From Rhodopirellula sp. (GTDB lineage: Bacteria > Planctomycetota > Planctomycetia > Pirellulales > Pirellulaceae): a DNA stretch of 11,036 nt. The stretch spans positions 1-11,036 of the forward strand of contig PAXU01000031.1 in the NCBI GenBank assembly GCA_002714565.1, read 5' to 3'. The notes under the pieces were generated by a model that was given only the letters and a program-made list of their open reading frames with translations, was not told the DNA's origin and made no database searches. The stretch's first letter is position 1. Each line of letters begins with the position of its first letter. The translations under genes and the position numbers were made by a program. Positions 1 through 6,510 of this stretch are shown piece by piece.

Positions 1-530
1 AAAAGTCTCTTGGCCCAAAGTCGCAACTGATCTGTAACTGCCTGTTGCCGAATGTCGACGTAAGCCAGCGTCGGCTTTGGCTTCTTAAAAACGACTGCTG
101 GCTGTACTTGTGCAGTAGCAATCTCAGCTTCTTCGACATCGTCGGATTCGTTAAGTAGTCGACGGATCTGAGCTTCCTGCCACGCAGTTAGCTGCACAAC
201 GGTACCGCACCGCCAGCAGTTAGCATGCATCAACCAATGGCGGATAGAAATCGGGGCACTGCAATCGGGGCAGACAGTCATAATACTGTCTCCGTCGATC
301 CAGATATCACCGGATTTCATCGGTCGTGTTGCGGACTCAGCTACGGTCTCAAAAACGGATTCGTCAAAACTATCTGATGAGGAATCTACATGCCCGGTAT
401 CAATGACTAACTCAAGTTCCGGTAACGGAGATTCTGAGTCCAATGGCATGAAGGACATTGAGGACTCTGCGCTTTCGGATTCCATGGGAATCAGATCAAA
501 GAAGTCCTGCGATGAAGATGAGGATGCCAT
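1..530 (-). CDS. Zinc-ribbon protein, 3' part missing (runs off left edge)
   Basis: Reading the minus strand from the ATG at 530, the frame stays open to position 1 (176 full codons, no stop), so this is the N-terminal part of a longer protein. An in-frame TAG lies three codons before this ATG, which makes it the first possible ATG; a weak AGGA sits a few bases upstream. Residues 1-70 are low-complexity and acidic/serine-rich (it begins MASSSSSQDFFDL), probably disordered. Residues 87-108 hold two CxxC knuckles (C87-P-D-C90 and C105-W-R-C108, 14 residues apart), a classic zinc-ribbon arrangement. An acidic helix-like stretch and a lysine/proline-rich segment follow, ending near 'RLWAKRLF' at the edge. 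Planctomycetes have many proteins with such a ribbon ahead of membrane or unknown domains, but the C-terminal domain that would define the role is outside the window. It is divergent from the MoxR operon. I do not recognise a specific family and assign no function beyond probable zinc binding. Confidence 0.8.
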   Translation of the reverse strand, partial: MASSSSSQDFFDLIPMESESAESSMSFMPLDSESPLPELELVIDTGHVDSSSDSFDESVFETVAESATRPMKSGDIWIDGDSIMTVCPDCSAPISIRHWLMHANCWRCGTVVQLTAWQEAQIRRLLNESDDVEEAEIATAQVQPAVVFKKPKPTLAYVDIRQQAVTDQLRLWAKRL

Positions 531-558
531 GGAGTCCTATGACGATATCAGATTGGCT

Positions 559-568
559 GTGTTAACAC
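559..568. promoter_or_regulatory. Perfect 10-bp palindrome, possible operator
   Basis: GTGTTAACAC is a perfect palindrome in the divergent intergenic region. It lies about 30 bases upstream of the minus-strand ATG and just downstream of its candidate -10 element, a position typical of a repressor site. The symmetry does not extend further and no second copy is seen, so this is only a candidate. Confidence 0.2.
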
Positions 569-588
569 TCCGAATGAAACCATACTCC

Positions 589-597
589 ATTCTAGCA
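589..597 (-). promoter_or_regulatory. Possible extended -10 promoter element for the zinc-ribbon gene
   Basis: On the minus strand this reads TGCTAGAAT, a TGn extended -10 followed by TAGAAT (5 of 6 matches to TATAAT). It would place a transcript start near 582 and give a leader of about 50 bases before the ATG at 530. No good -35 is visible, which is tolerated for extended -10 promoters. A single short match in AT-moderate DNA can be chance. Confidence 0.25.
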
Positions 598-650
598 CGC
601 AGTTACGGTCTGTTTAGTCGAATTGATACTTAGCTGTGAGTCCGCTTGGC

Positions 651-664
651 ACAACACATGTTGT
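651..664. promoter_or_regulatory. Interrupted palindrome upstream of the MoxR gene
   Basis: ACAACA-CA-TGTTGT has 6-base arms around a 2-base centre, about 60 bases before the MoxR ATG. It could be a regulator binding site in the promoter of the plus-strand operon. I could not find a convincing -35/-10 pair around it; TTGGCA at 646-651 resembles a -35 but no -10 sits at the right distance. Confidence 0.2.
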
Positions 665-681
665 ATTTAACCGATTAATAT

Positions 682-687
682 AGGAGG
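682..687 (+). promoter_or_regulatory. Strong Shine-Dalgarno-like AGGAGG, oddly placed
   Basis: A perfect AGGAGG lies 35 bases before the first ATG of the MoxR gene (723), too far to serve it directly. Five bases after it comes an ATA codon (693) in the same frame as that ATG, and the frame is open from there: the upstream in-frame stop is the TAG at 681-683, which overlaps the motif. It may mark a non-canonical AUA start, serve a short leader, or be chance. Confidence 0.4.
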
Positions 688-722
688 AAACGATATTTAC
701 AAAGGGTTCAGAAAAACAGCTT

Positions 723-1667
723 ATGCCGGAAACAAACCTGCAATCTCAATTACAGCAACTTCAGGATCACATCACTTCAGTGGTTCTGGGGAAAGAAGAT
801 GTGGTGCGACATTGTATCGTGGCACTTTTAACCGGTGAGCATGTGTTGCTTGAGGATGTGCCTGGTGTCGGTAAGACTCTGGTTGGCAAGGCAATCGCAA
901 AGAGTATTGACAGTCAATTCTGCAGGCTGCAATTTACCCCCGATTTACTTCCAAGCGATATTGTCGGAAGCATGGTATTCAATTCCAACACTTCGGAATT
1001 TGTGTATCAAAAGGGACCGGTGTTTTCCAATATCGTCTTAGCAGATGAGATAAATCGCGCACCGCCACGAACTCAAAGTGCATTACTTGAAGCCATGGGT
1101 GACCACCAAGTTAGTGTGGACGGCTCAACCTACGAATTACCATCGCCTTTCATTGTGATTGCGACTCAAAATCCCTATGAATTCGAAGGCACATACAGTC
1201 TTCCGGAGAGCCAGTTAGATCGATTTTTACTGAGGATCTCAATGGGATACCCCGACAGAGATTCGGAACTGGATATCCTGACGTCACACCGCCTTGGTGA
1301 GCCAGTTGAAGAGTTGGAATCTGTTCTAACTTCTGAACAAGTCCGCAAGCTTCAGCAAGCAGCTCGCGAGATCCAAGTCGATGACTCTATAAGTCAGTAC
1401 ATACTCGATATTGTGAACGGCACTCGGGATCATACCGAATTACAGGTTGGTGTGAGCCCGCGAGGTGCTATTAGCCTTTATCGCGCTGCTCAATCACTAG
1501 CACTCTTATCAGGTCGAGATTTCGTTGTACCTGATGATGTCAAAAACTTGGCTGTTGCCGCTCTTGCTCATCGGGTTGTTGCTCGTGGTTTCAACCAATC
1601 TGCACAGCGTGAATCCGTTGAGCAGATTCTTATATCCATCATTGAATCGGTGGATGTGCCGGTTTAA
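723..1667 (+). CDS. MoxR-family AAA+ ATPase
   Basis: A cytoplasmic AAA+ ATPase of the MoxR family (314 residues, about the usual 310-330), thought to use ATP hydrolysis to remodel or mature partner proteins. The family landmarks are in order: the N-terminal 'VVLGKEDVVRHCIVALLTGEHVLLEDVPG' region, Walker A (E44-DVPGVGK-T52), Walker B (L106-A-D108-E109 followed by INRAPP), sensor 1 (I146-ATQNP), the 'LPESQLDRF' box at 160-168, and sensor 2 (S245-P-R247-G248) in the lid domain. The ATPase therefore looks active. The start at ATG 723 is the first canonical start after an in-frame TAG (681-683). It lacks a nearby Shine-Dalgarno site, while a perfect AGGAGG precedes an in-frame ATA 30 bases upstream, so the true start may be slightly earlier. 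It is first in an operon with DUF58 and transglutaminase-like genes, the standard context for this family; 41 bases separate it from the DUF58 gene. Confidence 0.95.
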   Translation: MPETNLQSQLQQLQDHITSVVLGKEDVVRHCIVALLTGEHVLLEDVPGVGKTLVGKAIAKSIDSQFCRLQFTPDLLPSDIVGSMVFNSNTSEFVYQKGPVFSNIVLADEINRAPPRTQSALLEAMGDHQVSVDGSTYELPSPFIVIATQNPYEFEGTYSLPESQLDRFLLRISMGYPDRDSELDILTSHRLGEPVEELESVLTSEQVRKLQQAAREIQVDDSISQYILDIVNGTRDHTELQVGVSPRGAISLYRAAQSLALLSGRDFVVPDDVKNLAVAALAHRVVARGFNQSAQRESVEQILISIIESVDVPV

Positions 1668-1708
1668 TCCGCCACACCACCATCACGCTAATTGTTACGG
1701 GAATTGGA

Positions 1709-2953
1709 TTGCACAGAAAAACGAGAATCCGAATTACTGCTCAAGGCGTTTATTACGTTTTGGTCATGTTTTTTATTCTTGGTGGTGCGATTATCCGAGA
1801 AGTAAACATGCTTGTTTTACTTGCGGGCATGTTGTTCGGCCCGCTACTGTTGCATTGGCGCATGGTAAAGGCTTCTATTCGTGGTCTTACGGTTCAGCGG
1901 AGTGCTCCCGCGGTTGTCACCGCAGGACAACCATTTCAGGTCGATATGAAGCTAACGAATTCGCGACATAGGCTTGGAAGTTGGGCGATTAAAGCGACCG
2001 ATCGATTGCTGCTTCATGACGGTTCAAGCAGTGGCTTAGAACTTGATATTGTGTTTGATTATGTTGGTGCTCAGTCAGATTCAACTTTGTCATGTTACTG
2101 GCAGATTCCCAAGAGAGGAAAATACAGTATTGAGCTAAGGCGAATCGAAACTTCCTTTCCACTTGGGATACTGCGGTGTTTTGCTTCACCAGCGAGTCAA
2201 ACAGAAATAGTGGTAATGCCACATCAGGGGCATTTGACTCCGCAGTGGACAAACGTAATTGAATCTGATCATCATGGTTTGAATGACGCTAATCGTAGAC
2301 GCGGATATTCAGAAGGTGATTACTATGCACTGCGGGATTGGCGCAGTGGTGACAGTACCCGCTGGATTCACTGGCGAACTACAGCACGTGTAGGCGACCT
2401 CATGGTGCGTCAATTCGAACAGCAACGAGATCGAGCAGTCGGTGTCATTCTTGATTTACATAAGCTCGAACAGTCAGACAACCTTGCCGATTCCAACGAA
2501 GAGTTAGCGGAAGAACTCGCTGTTAGTATGGCGTCGACGATTGTACGCGACTTATGTCAATGGCACGGAAGCCAGTTGAATTTTTCTTATGCAGGAGAAA
2601 CGCAGAATAGCTGGACAAGCGTACCATCCCGCGCGGTGGATCAAGAGATCCAGCGTGAATTGGCTATGCTCAGATCAAGTGCAGGCAACGATCTGTCGAC
2701 CTGTGCACAATGGTTAGGTGGATTAAATCATCCGGGACTTAGGATTGTCGTCATTAGTACCAGATCGATTTCAGATGCACTGGATGCAAATCCCGATTGT
2801 TCGGATTTATCAAATGCCTTATGGGTCGATTGCACTGACCATCAGCAAGTTCTCCGTTACTTCAGGCCTAAAACCAGTCGAAGCAATAATAAGCATGCTG
2901 AGTCGGGCATCCTGACTACTCCGGTTTTTGAACACACGGAGTCGATGGCATGA
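1709..2953 (+). CDS. DUF58 domain membrane protein
   Basis: A 414-residue DUF58 protein, the usual partner of MoxR ATPases. The start is a TTG at 1709: the N-terminus it gives (MHRKTRIRITAQGVYY) matches the basic 'R-x-R-I-T-x-x-G' opening that precedes the first membrane helix in this family, while the next ATG (residue 20) would cut into that helix. Two membrane segments (about 14-29 and 33-50) are followed by a beta-rich domain. The DUF58 signature comes next: R196-R-R-G-Y-S-E-G-D204, then W211-R-S-G-D215-S-T-R-W-I-H221-W222-R-T-T-A-R227 and 'LMVRQFEQ'. The following VWA-like region has D249-L-H-K-L where an intact metal site (MIDAS) would read DxSxS, so metal binding there is doubtful. Its stop overlaps the next start by ATGA, implying translational coupling. 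Its exact biochemical role is not known; I infer that it links the ATPase to the membrane transglutaminase-like protein. Confidence 0.93.
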   Translation: MHRKTRIRITAQGVYYVLVMFFILGGAIIREVNMLVLLAGMLFGPLLLHWRMVKASIRGLTVQRSAPAVVTAGQPFQVDMKLTNSRHRLGSWAIKATDRLLLHDGSSSGLELDIVFDYVGAQSDSTLSCYWQIPKRGKYSIELRRIETSFPLGILRCFASPASQTEIVVMPHQGHLTPQWTNVIESDHHGLNDANRRRGYSEGDYYALRDWRSGDSTRWIHWRTTARVGDLMVRQFEQQRDRAVGVILDLHKLEQSDNLADSNEELAEELAVSMASTIVRDLCQWHGSQLNFSYAGETQNSWTSVPSRAVDQEIQRELAMLRSSAGNDLSTCAQWLGGLNHPGLRIVVISTRSISDALDANPDCSDLSNALWVDCTDHQQVLRYFRPKTSRSNNKHAESGILTTPVFEHTESMA

Positions 2954-5400
2954 GAACAGAGAGAACGCTCCAGCTCTATATCGTACTTATGGCAGTATTG
3001 AGTGCATCGCTGCTCGGACTATCTGAGCAAAACCCAATGCTGCCGGTCTTGATGGCCATGGTAGGCATCCTTTCATTTGTACTGACAGACTGGCTGAAGT
3101 GGATCAAGTTGCCAAAGATCATAGCCAATTTGGGAATGCTAGTTATTGCCACATACACGGTAATGGAATTCATTGCCCAACCGAGTCAACGACAGTTGTA
3201 TTCCATTGCGAGACTGCTGGTGTTTGTGCAGATGATCATGCTGTTTCAGGAAAAGACATATCGGATATTTGGGCAATTGTGTGTTTTCAGCTTGTTACAG
3301 GTTGTGGTGGCAAGCTTGCTCAGTGTCAGTCTTGAGTTCGGAGTCTTGTTGTTTATCTATGCCATCCTTGCTGTTGTGACGATGGCGCTGTTTTCCAATT
3401 ACAAGTTGCTCAGGCGGATTCAATTGACCAAGAGTCGCCGGTCGATTGTCGTTGGTGTTGAGGAATCTGCTGAAAATACTGAATCAAAAAATCCATGGCT
3501 GTTCTTACTCGGCGGTGAATATAAGACGATGGTAAGGCGTTCATATGCAGCCCAGCTAGACGGAATCGTGTCGAACGGGTTTTTCAAGCACATGTTTGGC
3601 TCTGCCGCTGTTGTGTTGCTGTTTGTCGTTGTGTTTTTCTACGCAATCCCGCGTTCCGGATCTTCCGCATGGCAACATCCCGGTATGACCGGAAGACAAC
3701 GTACAGGTTTGACACGTGAGATGCGGTTAGGCGGCATCGGAAATATTTTGAGAGATGACTCGCTGGCGTTGCGTGTGGTGTTTATCAAGGAATCTACCGG
3801 TGAGCCCTTTGAAGCGGTGGACCCTTATCTCGTTGGGATCTACCTCACCAAGTACGGCACATCGGGGGATGGACACGCAAACTGGTCCGCGCCGTCCGTA
3901 TCACTGAATCCCGGCATGTATGAAGTTGAATACTATGAGCAATACGATGAGCACTTAGATTACCTGGTCAGGCAGGATATCACGTTGGAGCTCACTTATA
4001 ACAATGCCCAAAGGTCGTCGCAGCCTTTACTTGTTGGGGTGGAACCGTCGTTTCGTATAACAGATACCCCCGAAAAAGTTCGAAGAAATCCATATACAGG
4101 TCAGCTGTTTTTCGACACGCGGTCTCGGACAGCACGTGTTGATCAAATGAGATATGAGTTAATAACAACTGCCTATGCGAATCGCAGTGGTGTGGCAGAA
4201 ACGCGAACGCTTACAAATCAAAATCAGATTCAACCGGTCTTTATTAAGGGTGGTCGGCAGAGACGACAGTACTATGCTGTGCGCAGGGAGTGCTCGGGTT
4301 ACCCCGAATTCTTGTCACAACTCAAGGGCTTTACCGATACCTTGCTGGACGAAGAAGTTGATTTAGATCGATCAAATGTCACGGCGGTTTCTTCTTTTCT
4401 ATCTAACTTCCTGAGGTTCAACGCGGATTACAAGTATTCATTGAGTCAATTTGATGTGGCATCACAGCGAAATCAGGATTTGGATCCGGTGGTTGACTTT
4501 GTGATTAATCACAAGACTGGGCATTGTGAATATTTTGCTAGCGCGCTGGCTTTAATGTTGCGTACACAAGGGTTTCAGTCCCGGGTGGTCATGGGGTATT
4601 TCGGCGGTGAATATAACCCTGTCGGAAAGCACTATCGAATGGCTAACAGCAATGCACATGCATGGGTTGAAGTCTTGATTCCACCTTCTGAAGTCGGTGA
4701 AGTAGCTATTGAATATCCCGATGCGGACTTAATGGGAGCCTGGATGCGACTAGATCCAACTCCATTAAGTGACGAGACCCTGACTCGATCGATGGTGGAT
4801 GACGTAGTCGATTCGTTTGAATATCTGCAGTACCTGTGGGACAACTATGTGCTTCGAATTGACCCATCTGACCAAGGTAAAATGCTCGGTGCGATAGGGT
4901 TGGAAAAGGTTGGCCGTGAAAATGCTGAGTTATCCGTTCGGTTCTTGCAAATGGTCGGAGTGGACTTTTCTAAAGGATTCTTGAGAAACCTTCTAAATCC
5001 GACCGTTCTCATTTCCATCGTAGTTGGCTTAGTCTTAATCCTGATTTTTGCCAAAACGATCGGCACGCTCATTAAGGGAAGAACACGACATCGTCGGAAG
5101 ATGCGTGGAAGCTTGCAGGCAACCGTCGCTGTCTATCTAAAGCTCGAGCAAATCCTGGCCAGACATAAGATCATCAGAGAGCATCACCAAACGCAACTTG
5201 AGTTTGCGGTGCTTGCAGGGAGTCGGCTTTCCACGTCCGGTTTAAATGAAAACCTCTGCTGCTTGCCAAAACGTATCGTGGAGATGTTCTATCGATTGCG
5301 GTTTGGTGATAACGAACTGGATGTGGAACTCGAGTCACAGTTGTTAGGTGAATTGGCAATTCTACGGACGGCACTGGCAGAAAACGCCAAGTCGAGATAA
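2950..5400 (+). CDS. Transglutaminase-like multi-pass membrane protein (TgpA/DUF3488 type)
   Basis: An 816-residue membrane protein with the TgpA layout. About six N-terminal helices (within 8-150, DUF3488-like) are followed by a cytoplasmic-looking basic loop (about 151-215) and a further helix (217-235, ending in 'FFYAIPR'). A long outer region contains the transglutaminase core, then come one C-terminal helix (about 685-707) and a cytoplasmic tail resembling DUF4129 (arginine-rich, with 'EMFYRLRFG'). The papain-like catalytic triad is intact: C526 in 'TGHCEYFA', H570 in 'NAHAWVEV' and D602 in 'WMRLDPTP'. The family acts on peptide or protein substrates at the outer face of the inner membrane; the substrate here is unknown. 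It is longer than the roughly 670 residues I recall for Pseudomonas TgpA, partly because of the 65-residue loop and the long outer beta region. The start ATG overlaps the DUF58 stop (ATGA), so the two are probably translated together. Confidence 0.93.
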   Translation: MRTERTLQLYIVLMAVLSASLLGLSEQNPMLPVLMAMVGILSFVLTDWLKWIKLPKIIANLGMLVIATYTVMEFIAQPSQRQLYSIARLLVFVQMIMLFQEKTYRIFGQLCVFSLLQVVVASLLSVSLEFGVLLFIYAILAVVTMALFSNYKLLRRIQLTKSRRSIVVGVEESAENTESKNPWLFLLGGEYKTMVRRSYAAQLDGIVSNGFFKHMFGSAAVVLLFVVVFFYAIPRSGSSAWQHPGMTGRQRTGLTREMRLGGIGNILRDDSLALRVVFIKESTGEPFEAVDPYLVGIYLTKYGTSGDGHANWSAPSVSLNPGMYEVEYYEQYDEHLDYLVRQDITLELTYNNAQRSSQPLLVGVEPSFRITDTPEKVRRNPYTGQLFFDTRSRTARVDQMRYELITTAYANRSGVAETRTLTNQNQIQPVFIKGGRQRRQYYAVRRECSGYPEFLSQLKGFTDTLLDEEVDLDRSNVTAVSSFLSNFLRFNADYKYSLSQFDVASQRNQDLDPVVDFVINHKTGHCEYFASALALMLRTQGFQSRVVMGYFGGEYNPVGKHYRMANSNAHAWVEVLIPPSEVGEVAIEYPDADLMGAWMRLDPTPLSDETLTRSMVDDVVDSFEYLQYLWDNYVLRIDPSDQGKMLGAIGLEKVGRENAELSVRFLQMVGVDFSKGFLRNLLNPTVLISIVVGLVLILIFAKTIGTLIKGRTRHRRKMRGSLQATVAVYLKLEQILARHKIIREHHQTQLEFAVLAGSRLSTSGLNENLCCLPKRIVEMFYRLRFGDNELDVELESQLLGELAILRTALAENAKSR

Positions 5401-5407
5401 AACAACC

Positions 5408-5435
5408 GTTTCACACATTACTCAATTTGTGAAGC
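5408..5435 (+). other. Short stem-loop between the transglutaminase-like and YchF-like genes
   Basis: GTTTCACA (5408-5415) can pair with TGTGAAGC (5428-5435), giving an 8-pair stem with one G-U around a 12-base loop. The core TTCACA/TGTGAA is a perfect inverted repeat. No T-run follows, so it is not a classical terminator; it could be an RNA processing or stability element, or an operator. The loop is large and the stem modest, so chance is possible. Confidence 0.2.
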
Positions 5436-5463
5436 ACTGAAGTAACAACGCGGGGATCATCCG

Positions 5464-6489
5464 ATGAAAATTGGACTTGTAGGATATCAAGGAAGCGGAA
5501 AAAGCACTTTATTTGAGTGGATTACAGGGGAAACTGCAGATCCATCACAGGCTTTCTCTGCCCAGACCGCGATGGCTGCGGTTCCGGAACCACGAGTCGA
5601 ACCACTTTGTGAAATCTACCAGCCCAAGAAAATTACTCTCGCATCGTTGGAAATCGTGGATACGCCGGGCCTAAGTCGTGATCATTCCGGTAGTGCTCAA
5701 AAGTTGGCATTAATCAGGGAAGCCGGATGTCTGGTGATCGTTGTTGCAGACTTCGGTGGAAACGATGCAAAAGATGATATAAGCAATTTTGATGCGGATC
5801 TGTTAATCGCGGATCTTGATATCATTTCGGGTCGCATCGAACGCTTGCGAGAGCAGATCAAAAAGCCGCGACCGGATCGTGATGAGTTGCAAAAAGAACT
5901 GGAAGTGCTCGAGCCAATGTACGCGGCATTGGAGGGAGGAAAAGCACTCCGGGAGCTGGAACTCAATCCTGATCAGGAGAAGATGGTGCGGTCATTTCAG
6001 CTACTGACACTGAAGCCGCGATTAATTCTGGTGAACAGTGGCGACGAGGCCGTTGATCAATCGCAATATGAAAACTCTATTCCCGAAGGTGCCGATTTAC
6101 TTGCATTGAATATTGGGCTCGAGCAGGAGCTTGATCAGATGGATGCAAGTGAACGTGATGAGTTTATTTCGGAAATGGGGATAGAGCGTAGTGATCGGGA
6201 TCATCTAATTCGGAAAATTATGCACGTATCGGAGCAAATGTTATTCTTCACCGCCGGTGAAAAGGAAGTTCGCACCTGGATGATCCGCAAGGGTGGCACG
6301 GCAGTCGAAGCGGCTGGAAATATTCACACGGATCTGGCACAAGGATTCATTAGGGCCGAGACGATGAACATCGACGATCTTGTAAGGCTCGGCAGTGAAC
6401 GCGAGGTAAAAGCCGAGAATCTACTGCGGCGTGAGCCACGTGAATATGTCATCCAGGACGGTGATATTATCACCATCCAGCACAACTAG
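5464..6489 (+). CDS. YchF/OLA1-like nucleotide-binding protein (divergent, DUF933/TGS C-terminus)
   Basis: A 341-residue P-loop protein of the Obg-related YchF/OLA1 group, slightly shorter than typical YchF (about 363). It has G1 at G7-YQGSGKS-T15, an 'AVPEPRVEPL' element like the family's VPDPR box, and G3 at D66-T-P-G69 followed by the hydrophobic L70, as in the group lacking a catalytic glutamine. A helical, coiled-coil-like insert (about 115-180, 'ADLDIISGRIERL' to 'LELNPDQEKMVRSFQLLTLKPR') matches the YchF A-domain. The C-terminal domain (about 260-341) contains 'FFTAGEKEVRTWMIRKG', 'AAGNIHTDLAQGFIRAE' and 'YVIQDGDIITIQ', which is very close to YchF. The P-loop differs from the usual PNVGKST, and the base-recognition motif reads N191-S-G-D194 rather than YchF's NxxE, so ATP versus GTP preference is uncertain. 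It is probably a planctomycete paralogue rather than the housekeeping ychF; YchF proteins bind ribosomes and affect stress responses. GGGGA at 5452-5456 is a plausible ribosome site 7 bases before the ATG. Its 63-base gap from the previous gene leaves co-transcription open. Confidence 0.88.
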   Translation: MKIGLVGYQGSGKSTLFEWITGETADPSQAFSAQTAMAAVPEPRVEPLCEIYQPKKITLASLEIVDTPGLSRDHSGSAQKLALIREAGCLVIVVADFGGNDAKDDISNFDADLLIADLDIISGRIERLREQIKKPRPDRDELQKELEVLEPMYAALEGGKALRELELNPDQEKMVRSFQLLTLKPRLILVNSGDEAVDQSQYENSIPEGADLLALNIGLEQELDQMDASERDEFISEMGIERSDRDHLIRKIMHVSEQMLFFTAGEKEVRTWMIRKGGTAVEAAGNIHTDLAQGFIRAETMNIDDLVRLGSEREVKAENLLRREPREYVIQDGDIITIQHN

Positions 6490-6510
6490 CTGTTCGGATC
6501 GAGCCGCACA

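Noticed and set aside
403..633. Plus-strand 76-codon frame at the left of the window
   Set aside because: It is antisense to the zinc-ribbon gene, whose CxxC pairs and clean start make the minus strand the real coding strand.
623..680. Sigma-70 promoter for the MoxR operon
   Set aside because: TTGATA (623-628) and TTGGCA (646-651) look like -35 elements, but no -10 sits 16-18 bases downstream of either.
5400..5463. Intergenic inverted repeat as a Rho-independent terminator
   Set aside because: The stem is not GC-rich, the loop is 12 bases and no T-run follows.
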